From positions 1,000,099 through 1,064,098 of the forward strand of contig QAOA01001366.1 of assembly GCA_003255065.1 (NCBI GenBank): a stretch of DNA of 64,000 bases, given 5' to 3'. The notes under the pieces were generated by a model, which did no database searches, was not told the origin of the DNA, and worked only from the letters and a program-made list of their open reading frames with translations. The number at the start of each line of letters is the position of its first letter. The first letter of the stretch is position 1. This stretch comes from Cercis canadensis. Lineage: Eukaryota; Streptophyta; Magnoliopsida; Fabales; Fabaceae. Of the stretch, positions 12,801 to 24,660 are shown piece after piece. Made by a program: the position numbers and the translations under genes.

Positions 12801-14268
12801 TGCCAATCTCTTTGGATGCTATCCATAAAGCCACATTACGAAACATGTCATGCATCTTCAAGCATTTTTCCCCATTGTATTTCTCTGAAGGCATTAACAA
12901 AGAAGAATCTATCAGATCTTCTATTGCTACATTCACTTTGCTCCTTGCTATTTCAAATGAGTCCACTCCCCTGCATATGCCTAGCCCCATTCCATATCTG
13001 AACAATTCTTCAATGGAGATATCATGATCTTCTGGAAACATACTGCACATCAAGAAGAGAAACTTTGCTTCTTCCCTTCTTAAATAATCGTAGCTTAATC
13101 GAAGACAAGCGTAAACATCCCTCTCACCTTCATCCACATCAATTCGTTCAGAAACCCTCAGCTTGTGTAATGCTACATTCCAGTGATCAAGAAATTTTCT
13201 TCCTTTTAAAGATGTTGCCACGGCTACAATTGCAATGGGAAGTCCTTTACATTCCCATGCAACTTCTTGAGCAACACCATTTAACAACCTGTCAGATGCC
13301 TCATCAACTATATCTGCATGCTTTCGAAACAAAGTCCAAGCATCCTTTTCAGATAAGAGATTCAGTGGAATCTTCCTTTGACAGTCCATCAAAGTACACA
13401 CTTGTAGGCGGCGTGTGGTTAAGAGCACCTTGCAGCCCTTGTGATGGCTGTCCAAAGGTATTCCTATATCCACCAACTTGAGCTTTGACCAAACATCATC
13501 CAAAATGACAAGAATCCGTTCCCCACTTTCTAGTCTGACCGATAGTTCTCTGGCTCTTCCGGCTTCTGTTTCTTTTCCAAATTTGAAATCTAACAAGTCT
13601 GCAATTTCACCTTGAATCTTTCTGACATCTACAGTTTGAGATACAGTAGTAAATGCAACTCGATTGAAAAGCTTTGATTCCTTGGCTTCCTTACCCACCT
13701 CTTTCACTAAGGTTGTTTTACCACAACCACCCATGCCATACAATCCAATCATATAGATACTATCATCTTTTAATGCCTCCAAGAGTTCTTGAGAAGCCAA
13801 TTTTGTGGACTTGAAATACACAAAATCTCCAGAAGAGAAATAGTCTATATCTGGAACTGGAGCACGGTGGGAAAATGGATTGAATTTACTGTTTTGACTC
13901 AGATCTGCCATTGTGTTTGTTTTCTTTGACAATTGTTTGCAAATATGATATCCCTTCAAAGTAGGGCACCAACCTCGAAAAAAGCTGCCGCCTTCCTTCA
14001 TTTCCTGTTCCAGTTTCTCCACCTCTTCCATTACACTTTTCACTTCATTCAACCACCTCTCAACAGCTTCATCAACTTCTTCAGCTCTATTACGTGCATC
14101 TTCAACACTTCTCTGCACACTTTCCCATGTTGATGTCAACTTCTCCTTTGTGGACTCAACATTTCTACTGATTTTGTCAACACAAAACAAATACTTTCCA
14201 TGACGTAGCGCCGGACCCACCAAATATTCTGCAATTTTTGCTGCAACGAATGTTCCAACCTCTGCCAT
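6864..14268 (-). CDS. NLR-2: full-length CC-NBS-LRR disease-resistance protein, four exons
   Basis: CNL immune receptor, presumably a nucleotide-dependent switch triggering defence from inside the cell. My exons are 11230-14268, 10285-10896, 7855-9013 and 6864-6949. Junctions are ATG|GTATGG, TTAG|GGATCA, ACAGAG|GTAACT, TTTTAG|CTTATGG, CCCAG|GTACAT and TACAG|GTGATGG. Phases agree throughout and the sum is 4896 nt, 1631 residues plus TAA. Predicted order: coiled coil (about 30-105), P-loop GMGGCGKTT (178-186), kinase-2 LVILDDVW (253-260), RNBS-B, GLPIAIV, MHD (472-474), then long irregular LRRs over exons 1-3. Exon 3 holds four near-identical 56-residue LRR units. Exon 4 adds an acidic tail ending GDDFDDDTLE. 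Intron 2 (9014-10284) contains a MULE fragment bounded by single Ns. An ATG 16 codons upstream is in frame (MNMSLIDPF), but the family start MAEVG fits the other copies and the leader acceptor. This is the only copy whose complete frame can be followed. Confidence 0.85.
8174..8848 (-). repeat. Four tandem 168-bp LRR units inside NLR-2 exon 3
   Basis: The word GTGGGACCCT recurs at about 8338, 8506, 8674 and 8841, an exact 168-bp period (56 codons), so the frame is preserved. Each unit encodes GPTLISFQ, then LKV..CSK(L/M)KSIF, then SLPKL and CEELEEIISSNAE. Differences between units cluster in a few codons of the predicted solvent-exposed strand and in the LxI-type positions. This is a recent in-frame expansion of one LRR module. 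Confidence 0.93.
9351..10044 (+). mobile_element. Mutator-like element (MULE) fragment with long inverted repeats
   Basis: Two arms of about 190 bp (9351-9544 and 9854-10044) are inverted copies of each other, starting TAATGGCACGTCTCC and ending GGAGACGTGCCATTA. The 310-bp centre encodes, on the plus strand, a piece resembling the C-terminus of a MULE transposase (about 9540-9846). It includes the start of a SWIM zinc finger, CSCGKFKC, and stops before the final Cys-His pair. An unrelated-looking open frame on the other strand is the mirror of the arm. The element is too short to be autonomous. It lies in intron 2 of NLR-2 with an N just outside on the left (9350) and another at 10232, so its placement may be an assembly join. 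Confidence 0.7.
10051..10231. repeat. Two 72-bp direct repeats next to the MULE fragment
   Basis: The stretch starting TGGCATGTCCTTTGGAGACA at 10051-10122 is repeated at 10160-10231, a 109-bp period. The repeats use the same GACATGCC/GGCATGTC words as the neighbouring inverted arms, which suggests that they are more subterminal sequence of the same element or of a nested relative. The second copy ends at the N at 10232. Confidence 0.75.
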
Positions 14269-14760
14269 TTGATCAAAGGCAACCTGACAAAAAGGATCAA
14301 TCAGAGACATATTCATTAATTAAGCATCTTGCATACTCATTCTTCATTCTTGAAACTAAAACAAAAGGAAAGAATATATTGAACATAATTAACTGCAATT
14401 ACAAAACAGAGCAAAGTATATGTTAAATTGGTCACAAGTTGATACTCTAATAAATTGGGTTTCATGTATACGAGTGCAAAAACGTGTTATACAATATACC
14501 CACACAATTTCTTAAGAACATCCGAAAATGTAATAAAAGAAAAAGCAGCCAACAAGAAAGCAAGCTTCAGATATTGTAAGTAGTCAGATTTGCATAGCAA
14601 GAAACTAGTTTGTGATAGGATAAGAAAAGAAAAGGTAAAGGCTATTTCCTATTAGGAGGGAGATACTACTTCAAACTTCCAACTTACCTATATATCTTCC
14701 GCCTCAGTGTGTGATTTTTCAGGTTTACCACAAACTATGCACTGCTTGGAAAACAACAAT
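14269..14760 (-). promoter_or_regulatory. NLR-2 5'-UTR, leader intron and upstream region
   Basis: Homologous to 4768-5300. The leader exon donor is at 14688/14687 (ATATAG|GTAAGT) and the acceptor at 14284/14283 (TGTCAG|GTT). The copy continues to about 14760, then becomes mosaic with a second partial copy of the start region, CTTCCATTTGATCATC, near 14830-14880. Confidence 0.55.
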
Positions 14761-15152
14761 CAGGGTAACAGGTTTACCAGAAACTACGCCTTGTATTCTG
14801 CAAGTTTGGCTGCTACTCATCTTCCAACCTCTTCCATTTGATCATCAAAATTCAAAGGTAACCTGACAAAAGGATCAATTAGACAGATTGGTTACCAGCA
14901 AGTACTCCACCGCCTATGAAGATAAAATAGGCAGATATTATGCACGTTAAAACTAAACTAGCAAAATGCTAGCTAATAGCCAATAACTAATTAAAANNNN
15001 NNNNNNNNNNNNNNNNNNNNNNNNNNNNNNNNNNNNNNNNNNNNNNNNNNNNNNNNNNNNNNNNNNNNNNNNNNNNNNNNNNNNNNNNNNNNNNNNNNNN
15101 NNNNNNNNNNNNNNNNNNNNNNNNNNNNNNNNNNNNNNNNNNNNNNNNNNNN
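14761..15152. other. Mosaic NLR leader remnant followed by a 156-N gap
   Basis: 14761-14880 contains a degraded second copy of the leader and start-codon area of the NLR genes. 14881-14996 matches 24126-24235 nearly exactly (word GGTTACCAGCAAGTACTCCA). Positions 14997-15152 are Ns, so the junction with the next leader copy cannot be read. A missing NLR exon or a simple misjoin are both possible. Confidence 0.6.
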
Positions 15153-15790
15153 ATTAAGCATCTTGCATACTCATTCTTCATTCATGAAACTAAAACAAAA
15201 GGAAAGAATATATTGAACATAATTAACTGCAATTACAAAACAGAGCAAAGTATATGTTAAATTGGTCACAAGTTGATACTCTAGCAAGCTCTAATAAATT
15301 GGGTTTCATGTATACGTGTGCAAAAACGTGTTATACAATATACCCACACAATTTCTTAAGAACATCCGAAAATGTAATAAAAAGAAAAAGCAGCCAACAA
15401 GAAAGCAAGCTTCAGATATTGTAAGTAGTCAGATTTGCATAGCAAGAAACTAGTTTGTGACAGGATAAGAAAAGAAAAGGTAAAGGCGATTTCCTATTAG
15501 GAGGGAGATACTACTTCAAACTTCCAACTTACCTATATATCTTCCGCCTCAGTGTGTGATTTTTCAGGCTTACCAGAAACTATGCATTGCTTCGTTTTTG
15601 TGGGAAAACAACAATTAGGGTAACTGGTATAAGAATTCTTGCTTTCACGCACACTGATGAGTTGACGAGGTTGAGTACTTAGCTTCGAGAGTCAATGAGC
15701 TTCATTTAGTTTTTTCTTTTTTGCCAATTTTTTATTTATAAAAAAAATACTATTACTTTGTCTTGCTTCACTTTTTCGTAATTTTCACTT
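15153..15790 (-). promoter_or_regulatory. Orphan NLR leader/upstream copy without a gene
   Basis: This segment matches the leader intron, leader exon (donor at 15533/15532) and upstream DNA of the three NLR genes, beginning abruptly after the N gap. No NBS exon is attached. It is either the upstream part of a fourth NLR copy lost or hidden in the gap, or a duplicated promoter. Confidence 0.65.
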
Positions 15791-15888
15791 AGTCCAGTCT
15801 TTCTTAAAGCGTGTTGACTTGTTATGAATTGAGATTGAGAGAGATGGAAACGACTAATATACCACAAGTGGGTGAAATATCGGGTTTG

Positions 15889-16054
15889 GATCCAGTCATG
15901 TCACTTGAGTCATGTTGCTCAGATCTGAGCCGTCCATTCCATTAAAACTCATTTCAACCATTAAATATTAATGTGTTTTAATGGTTGAAATGACCTTAAA
16001 TGGAATAGACGGCTTAAATTCAAGCAACATGACTCAAGTTAACATGACTGGATC
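15889..16054. mobile_element. Foldback MITE, 166 bp
   Basis: A near-perfect inverted repeat. The left side reads GATCCAGTCATG, then TTGAGTCATGTTGCT, then TTCAACCATTAA. The right side is its complement, ending AACATGACTGGATC, with a loop of roughly 15 nt near 15970. There is no coding potential. No clear target-site duplication can be read, so the superfamily is open. Confidence 0.75.
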
Positions 16055-16990
16055 TCTTCCCCACAACTGACAAGCACATGTGTAACAATATTATTGGCTA
16101 AAAGGTTTGCTTCCTTTTTTGGTTAAACATCCTAATGAATTATAGAAACAATTATTGCTCCATTAAACATCCTTTGGACACAAGAATCGGTTTGAAAATA
16201 TGATTAGAGAAATAAAGAAATAGAAAGCGAGGGATGGAGATAAGAAATGATAATTGTTGGTTATTATTATGAGGAAATAAATATTAGAATAATAATAGGA
16301 ATATATAATTGGCAATAATGAAATGTTTAAAATAATAGAGTAGCTAATGCTTTTGGGGGAAAATTTATAAAAATAATGCAGTTTAATAAAATAATTATGA
16401 TTTTAGGTTAATTTTAAAATTATTTATTAAAATAGGTTTTTTTTTTTTTTCTAAAACACGTTTACGTGTTTTTATCAAAAAATATTAAAATATTACAACA
16501 TTTTAAATAAAAAAAAAAACACTAACATGTAAAATACTTTTAATGTAAAAAATGTTAAATTTTTTTTTTTTGTAAAAAACGCTGAAATATAGAAAGTTGT
16601 GACATAATTTTTTCTGAAAAAACCAATAAAATGCATATTGGAGTCTGCTATAAAAAAAGGCACAATCAGCGTTTTCTATATCAAAACGCGCATGGGTCAG
16701 TATAGCATTCTTTTGACTTTTCAAATTACCATTATACTCACCCACCCTTTTTGCCTCTTGTGGCCCCCACCTTTGTCTCTTTCTCTAATCTAAATCGCAA
16801 TCTTCCCCTTCAACCTTTTATTCATTTCTTCTCTATAATGAGTTTCTCTTTTTTTTTTTTTGCTATGTGATGAGTTTCTATATTTGCACATTACTTATGA
16901 ACACTTACACAAATATATTAGCTAACATCATAATTCTACCAAAAATTTTCCTTTAATTTTTTTTTTTGGTGAGATTTCCTTTAAAATTTT

Positions 16991-17065
<75 letters not shown>

Positions 17066-17726
17066 AAAATTATTTGTATCATATATATAATTAATTCATT
17101 GTTTGTAAATTTTATTAACTGTTTAAATTTTTAAAATATATTTGTGATTCAATTTTTTAAAATTTTTATAATAACACTAAAATTAAAATATGAGTCTCTT
17201 CTAATAAAAAAAAAATATAGCACTACATCTCGCTAAAAATAAAATATAGCATAGCAAACATTGAATAATGCAATTAAACAACTAATATAAAAGGAAAGAG
17301 CAAAGAAAAGTTTGGAGCCAATAAAAGAAAATTTTCATACGTGGCAACTTATAAGTAACTCCAAGCTGTATTGACCAAAAGATGTTTCCCATCAATTTTG
17401 GATGTAAGACACCTAGAAACGAAGAAAAAGTTGAACGAGAAGATTGTACACATAAATATGATTATTCATATTAGAGAAAGAGAAGGGCAACTATCTAAGG
17501 AAGAAACACATATATCAGCCACATGCAAACACCAAAATTTGAAAGCTTAATCATATTGTATACAAAAAGTAAATTAATATAACAAATTATGTAATAAAAC
17601 AATATTCATCATCCAGATTCTCCAGAAGTTGATATCTTCTTAGTAAGAGGTATTGAGTACAGTGTTATATTACCAGCAAAAAGAAAAAGAAAAAAAGAAG
17701 GAAAAAGAGGTACAGTGTTACATTAA
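16055..17726. other. AT-rich spacer with a compound microsatellite
   Basis: No gene is seen. 16992-17062 is an (AC)n-(AT)n compound microsatellite. 16440-16700 carries scattered AAACGC/GCGTTT words around poly(T), similar to 42000-42180, and may be a decayed repeat. The rest is low-complexity AT-rich sequence up to the truncated exon 3 of NLR-3. Confidence 0.6.
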
Positions 17727-17937
17727 CTACCATGAGTTCAGTATAATGATCTTCTTTTGTTCTTCCTCAATAGTTGAAGCAGGTTGAAGATATGAACCTT
17801 CATTAGACACTTGGCCATCATTTGTGGCTAGTGCCTGCACTTCCATAAGCTAAAATAAATACAACAAAATAATTAATTAACCACAAAATGACGTACCAGT
17901 ACTTAACAATTGTCACTCAACCAAGAAGTAGTTAATT

Positions 17938-18320
17938 TTTTTTTTGGTAGTACAAAGAAAAGAAAGCAAAACTACAACCTAGGGAAAGTCACAGACAAAC
18001 TATCTGCTAACAATATAAGAAAAGTCTTTGGAAAGGGATGTTGGATCACCTCCCATTTAACTTGCCCTCTAACTTCATGCTTTGCTAAAAAATCAGCTAC
18101 TTGATTTGCTTCACGCAACACATGGGTAAGAGACACTTGTCAACATCTCCCCAACATATACCGAATATCCTTTAAAAAGCAACCATACTGATGATGATTG
18201 CAATCTGCATCCTTAACCAAATTTATTGCTTCAAGAGAATACAATTCACAAATAAGGTTTCTCACCCAGCAATCCCAACACCAACTAAGACCATTTCTAA
18301 TAGCCATAAGTTCAGCCATC
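17938..18320 (-). mobile_element. 5'-truncated LINE (L1-type) tail with RNase H-like domain
   Basis: On the minus strand, 18320-18000 encodes an RNase H-like fragment of plant LINEs. Readable pieces are AELMAIRNGLSW, ELYSLEAINLVKD and, after a frame change, REANQVADFLAKH, followed by a short 3'-UTR and a poly(A) tail (poly(T) at 17938-17945). The 15-bp word AAGAAGTAGTTAATT flanks it exactly at 17923-17937 and 18321-18335. The NLR-2 intron at about 9090 keeps the uninserted arrangement, CAACCAAGAAGTAGTGC. It therefore inserted into intron 2 of NLR-3 after the NLR duplication. Confidence 0.85.
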
Positions 18321-21300
18321 AAGAAGTAGTTAATTATGAAAGGAAATGAAAGCACGAAAAAGAGACCGTTGTTTTATTGTAATATTTATGAGTTTTTTCC
18401 ACAAGAAAGAGAGATGAAGAGGGATAAAGGGCGTTGAATTTTCTAAATAATAATCTATATTAACACACTGCTATATAATCTTTTTTCAAAAAAAAAATTT
18501 CCAAAAAAGAATAGTAAGGAAAATATATCTTTCAAAAATATAATTCAAGTTGACCCAGTGACCTATTGTTTTTCTTCAATTTCTCACCCAATACAAAGCT
18601 GTACCATTTTTTCTCTTCCCTACTCTAGTAGTTAAGTGACTTCAACTTAAATTAACATTATTTACTTTTACTTCCACACCTCTCTTTATGGAATTTACTC
18701 CCACAACTTTAATTGAATCATCAACAAAAAGTGTAAGTCATAAAGAAATAAAATATCTAAAAATAATCTTATTTACATTATTGACGTCTTAGAATTCACA
18801 TGTAATTTGATATGCTTTTATATATATATATAGTTAAAAAAATATATTGCATAGGAGATTCCCTGTCTATAAGGAGCATTTCAAATAAAAGAAAAAAGTA
18901 AGATATTAGTATATTTCTCTGTTTATTAATATATTTATATAAATTTATGTTGCAATTCGTGCCTATCTTTTACCCATGCTTTTTGATAAAATTGTTGCAT
19001 TCTACTCATTTTTATTATTTATGCTATATTCTTGGCCCCAACTAAAAATGTCATAATAATCAAAGAAAATTTCGGGTACTACATGCTTGAAGTTTTTTTT
19101 TTTTTTTTTTTTACTTTCTATGATCCTTTTAATTTATGTACCATAAAAACATATTCCTTTTTCTTTTTCTTCATTACAATAAAGTTAGATTTTTTATCTG
19201 AGGATATGTGAGAATGGGGATTTGAACCTAGAGCCTCAACCTTTTTAAGAGATCTCTATACTAGTTGTATAATGCATTCTTCAATTAATTTCCATTATTT
19301 TTAACTTAGATTTTTTTTAGTATTTTGGCTATGATTCTGAGTTCAAACACAAGACCCACAAGCCCTGAAAGCGACCTACGTATCACCCGGCCACAAGTTG
19401 ACAACATATATAATCTGCATAAATTGTGACCAAGTGACCCACGTATGTTATACTCATAATGATGATGGTAGCGTGGTATATTATCCTATTTGTATCATAT
19501 ACAAAACTTGACGCTGGACAGAAAATCTAATAATACCAGGAAGTAAGCATTTACCAAAAAAATAAACTAGGAAGTAAGCAAAATGGTGAAGAGCATGTTG
19601 ATAAGTTACCTCTGTTCTCCACGGGTGAAGAGAAATCTTCTGAGCTAAGACTGGACCAAATTTGGGGCATTCATGTACGACTATCCTGTAAAGCTCCATG
19701 ACATGTAACTTCAACCCTTGGCTGATATCAACAAAATTTGGCAACTTTTTTAGTTTTACAGTTCTCAACTTTGGAAGCATTATTTTCTCCATACTGTTGG
19801 TGCCAACTTCATTTCTATATCTAAAAGCTTGCTCTAGTTGAGCTGCCTCTGATATATTTAAATCTTCCAGTTGTGAAAGCATTATAGAGGTGGATGTAGA
19901 GAAAAGACATTTCAATTTATTACACTGCACCACTTCTAACCGTTTCAATTTTGGAAAGCACAGCTGAGTATTGGATAGATTCTGAGGTTCTTCATTCTCT
20001 GCCATAATTTCCTCTAATTCCCCACAATGAGATATGACAAGTTCAGTCAATTCTAATAAGCTCTCACTGATGGTCGTGGAGAAGATAGATTTCACTTTTT
20101 TACATCCTGTGACTTCTAATTGTTGAAGATATTGAAAGCTCAAATTTTTTGGAGAATCCATCCATATGAAACTCAGTTCAAATAGATCTTTTAACTTCAA
20201 TATTTCTAATTTTTCACAATGAACTGAGACTTCATTACTTGATTGGCTGACATTTGCTAAGGCAGCATCTGATCCCTAAATAAAACAGAGACAAACAAAG
20301 GATTAAAAGACATTTCATTGAAATGTTAAGACAAACTAGATTAAAGAGATCCAGTGTGTTGACGCACGCCCTCCTGTTATTGATTTTAAAATTTTGCACA
20401 ATTCAGATGGTTGCCTTGTAATTTCTTTAATTGTAAAATTAAATTGTTTGTCTTGTTATAAGGTATTTCATGGTAAATAATATGTATTTTTGGACAACAT
20501 TCGTAAATTACTTGTGCAAATGTAGATTAAGATTGAAACACATTTTCAAATGCATGCCATCAAATATTTGAATCAGAAATTTTGTTGCAAATTAAATCAA
20601 ATCCATACCATATTGGAATGCAGTGGTCTCAGCTCCGAACCAACCATGCTATATTTGCACAAAGTAGTCAATTTGGTACAATCTGTACACGATAGTTCTA
20701 TCAGAGATGGCCATCTCAAACGAAAGTTTTCTGGGAAAATGTTGACAAGCTTTGGGAGGCTTCTCAGGCTAAGTCTTTTTAAAACAGGAAGCACAATCTC
20801 AATCTCAATTTGACAAGATGAACCATAAGCAATATTTTGCTCTCCAAATACACATTGCAACTCATCGCAATGTGCTATAGTTACCTCTTCTAGCAGTAGC
20901 AGAGTTTGGGCAACAGATATTGAGAAGAGTGATGTCGACAATACACAACCGTCTATATTCAAGGTCTTAATATGCTTCATTTCGCTGCATGAAACTGGGA
21001 AAAGTGACGTTAACTTTGCACAGTACTGTATTTTCAGGGACTTAAGATTGCTCAGCTTCCATTTCCCTGAAAATATGCTGTGCAACTGGCTGCATCCATT
21101 TATATCTAGAGATTCCAATTTCTCTAAGATGCGAAGCAGAGGTGGACCACGACACACTTCTTTTAAATTATACACTTCAAAAAGTTCTAAACGGAACAAC
21201 ATGGGGAACTCTGCATCTACTCGGAATGAATTATCATAATCAGAAGTTGTAGTATCAATGATGCATTCTATCGCTGAAGTGGAATGGAGAATGAGCGTAG

Positions 21301-23493
21301 TCAACTCTTTCATGCCTCCCACAGCTTGAACCATTTCTGGGATGATACTTTTGCAACTTCCCTTAAGTCCTTCCAACAAAACAAAATCTGCTCTTTGTAA
21401 AAGAACCTTGATAAATGCACCTGAGTTGGACATGTTCAACCCTTCTAAATATACATCTTTCATACTGCTAATGGTAGGCGCCCACTGGCCTAAATAGCAT
21501 TTCCCAATTTGTAATCTATATCTCTGCAATCTCAAAAGAGCAACATCATTCCAAAAGAATTCATAAGAAAGTGTAACAGTCCCCCACATGTACAACTCTA
21601 CAAGCTGTGAGCATCTTCCTATTACTTCATAACAATCTTCTTCAATTTTACAAAATGACAAATCCAACAACTTCAATTCATTCAGATTTTCAATTCCAAT
21701 TGGCAGGGCCTTGAATTTACTATGTTGTAAGTCAAGGATCTTAAGTCTTCTTAGGCTTACCACAAAAGAGATGTCACCAATCTCCTGTCTTACCAACTGC
21801 AGAGTCTGAAGATTATTAAACCACTGGGTTGATTGTGGCAAAACAAGACGGCCTTGACGAAATCGATAATTGATTGCAACCATAACCTTGAGCTCTTTGA
21901 TACCTTCAAATGATGCATAAGACAAATTCAACGGATATTTTGAATTTATCAATATAAACTCAAGATTTGGAGCGTCCAACCAAGGAAATGTATATATTTT
22001 TTTATGCCAAAAAGATACTGCATAACAATCTTTCATAGAGCCATCCTCGGATAATGCATTCAAATCTTTTGCAGGATCTACCATGATGGTGCCACTCTCT
22101 TTGGATGCTATCCATAAAGCCACATCACGAAACATGTCATGCATCTTCAAGCATTTTTCCCCATTGTATTTCTCTGAAGGCATTAACAAAGAAGAATCTA
22201 TCAGATCTTCTATTGCTACATTCACTTTGCTCCTTGCTATTTCAAATGAGTCCACTCCCCTGCATATGCCTAGCCCCATTCCATATCTGAACAATTCTTC
22301 AATGGAGATATCATGATCTTCTGGAAACATACTGCACATCAAGAAGAGAAACTTTGCTTCTTCCCTTCTTAAATAATCGTAGCTTAATCGAAGACAAGCG
22401 TAAACATCCCTCTCACCTTCATCCACATCAATTGGTTTAGATTCCTTCAGATTTTGTAATGCTACATTCCAGTGATCAAGAAATTTTCTTCCTTTTAAAG
22501 ATGTTGCCACCGCTACAATTGCAATGGGAAGTCCTTTACATTCCCTTGCAACATCTTGAGCCACGCCATTTAACAACCTGGCAGATGACTCATCAACTAT
22601 ATCTGCATGCTTTCGAAACAAAGTCCAAGCTTCCTCTTCAGATAAGAGATTCAGTGGAATCTTCCTTTGACAGTCCATCGAAGTGCACACTTGTTGGCGG
22701 CGTGTGGTTAAGAGCACCTTGCAGCCCTTGTGATGGCTGTCCAAAGGTATTCCTATATCCTCCAACTTGAGCTTTGACCAAACATCATCCAAAATGACAA
22801 GAATCTGTTCCCCACTTTCTAGTCTGACCGATAGTTCCCTGGCTCTTCCGGCTTCTGTTTCTGTTTCAAATTTGAAACCTAACAAGTCTGCAATTTCACC
22901 TTGAATCTTTCTGACATCTACAGTTTGAGATACAGGAGTAAATGCAACTCGATTGAAAAGCTTTGATTCCTTGGCTTTCTTACCCACCTCTTTGACTAAG
23001 GTTGTTTTTCCAGAACCACCCATGCCATACAATCCAATCATATAGATACTATCATCTTGCAATGCCTCCAAAAGTTGTTGAGAAGCCAATTTTGTGGACT
23101 TGAAATACACAAAATTTCCAGAAGAGAAATAGTCTATATCTGGAATTGGAGCACGGTGGGAAAAAGGATTGAATTTACTGTTTTGAGTCAGATCTGCCAG
23201 TGTGTTTGTTTTCTTTGACAATTGTTTGCAAATATGATATCCCTTCAAAGTAGGGCACCAACCTCGAAAAAAGCTGCCGCCTTCCTTCATTTCCTGTTCC
23301 AGTTTCTCCACCTCTTCCATTACACTTTTCACTTCATTCAACCACCTCTCAACAGCATCATCAACTTCTTCAGCTCTATTACGTGCATCTTCAACACATT
23401 TCTGCACTCTTTCCCATGTTGATGTCAACTCCTCCTTTGTGGACTCAACATTTCTACTGATTTTGCCAACACAAAACAAATACTTTCCATGAC

Positions 23494-23732
23494 ATGTTCA
23501 TGTACGACTATCCTGTAAAGCTCCATGACATGTAACTTCAACCCTTGGCTGATATCAACAAAATTTGGCAACTTTTCTAGTTCTACAGTTCTCAACTTTG
23601 GAAGCATTATTTTCTCCATACTGTCGGTGCCAACTTCATTTCTATATCTAAATGCTTGCTCTAGTTGAGCTGCCTCTGATATAATTAAATATTCCAGTTG
23701 TGAAAGCATTATAGAGGTGGATGTAGAGAAAA
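23494..23732 (-). repeat. LRR-exon fragment copied into the N-terminal coding region of NLR-3
   Basis: 239 bp equivalent to part of exon 2, encoding FSTSTSIMLSQLEYL and SQGLKLHVMELYRI, in the same orientation as the gene. The left edge is at CCATGAC, which also occurs in the donor exon, and the right edge is near GTAGAGAAAA. Such short homologies fit template switching. It is bracketed by an 89-bp direct duplication of the target sequence. Confidence 0.85.
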
Positions 23733-23883
23733 CTCTTTCCCATGTTGATTTCAACTCCTCCTTTGTGGACTCAACATCTCTACTGATTTTGCCAGCACAA
23801 AACAAATACTTTCCATGACGTAGCGCCGGACGCACCAAATATTCTGCAATTTTTGCTGCAACGGATATTCCAACCTCTGCCAT

Positions 23884-24660
23884 TTGATCAAAGGCACCCT
23901 GACAATAAGGATCAATCACACATATTCATTAATTAAGCATCTTGCATACTCATTCTTCATTCATGAAACTAAAACAAAAGGAAAGAATATATTGAACATA
24001 ATTAACTGCAATTACAAAACAGAGCAAAGTATATGTTAAATTGGTCACAAGTTGATACTCTAATAAATTGGGTTTCATGTATAGGTGTGCAAAAACGTGT
24101 TATACAATATACCCACACAATTTCAAGATTGGTTACCAGCAAGTACTCCACCGCCTATGAAGATAAAATAGGCAGATATTATGCACGTTAAAACTAAACT
24201 AGCAAAATGCTAGCTAATAGCCAATAACTAATTAAAAGAAAAAGCAGCCAACAAGAAAGCAAGCTTCAGATATTGTAAGTGGTCAGATTTCCATAGCAAG
24301 AAACTAGTTTGTGATAGGATAAGAAAAGAAAAGGTGAAAGCGATTTCCTTTTAGGAGGGAGATACTACTTCAAACTTCCAACTTACCTATATATCTTCCG
24401 CCACAGTGTGTGATTTTTCAGGTTTACCAGAAACTATGCACTGCTTCGTTTTTGGGGGAAAACAACAATCAGGGTAACTGGTACAAGAATTCTTGCTTTG
24501 CTTTCACGCACACTGATAACGAGGTTGAGTACTCAGCTACGAGAGGCAATGAGCTTCATTTTGTTTTTTCTTTTTTGCCAATTTTTTTTTTATTTGAATC
24601 TCTGTTTTTTTTATAAAAAAAAAAAAAAAAAAAATCTATTACTTTGTCTTGCTTCACTTT
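23884..24660 (-). promoter_or_regulatory. NLR-3 leader and upstream region
   Basis: Homologous to the NLR-1 leader. The leader exon donor is at 24387/24386 (ATATAG|GTAAGT). The leader intron here carries the extra block at 24124-24236. The poly(A)/poly(T) tract is longer than in NLR-1. Confidence 0.5.

Larger units (their letters stand above)
17727..23883 (-). pseudogene. NLR-3: damaged CC-NBS-LRR paralogue
   Basis: The third CNL copy. The NBS-LRR body (20609-23493) is open and carries GMGGSGKTT, LVILDDVW, GLPIAIV and CLKMHDMF. Exon 2 (19610-20275) is intact with the same splice sites as its paralogues. Two lesions break it. First, 23494-23732 is a 239-bp piece copied from the exon 2 LRR, flanked by two 89-bp copies of N-terminal coding sequence (23405-23493 and 23733-23821). 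The net 328-bp gain shifts the frame, and the frame from the normal ATG at 23883 ends at 23425. Second, exon 3 survives only as about 35 codons (17744-17849), then runs into unrelated DNA and stops at 17727. A protein could still start at an internal Met after the coiled-coil start, so a truncated product cannot be excluded. P-loop Cys is replaced by Ser, which Walker A tolerates. Confidence 0.82.
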
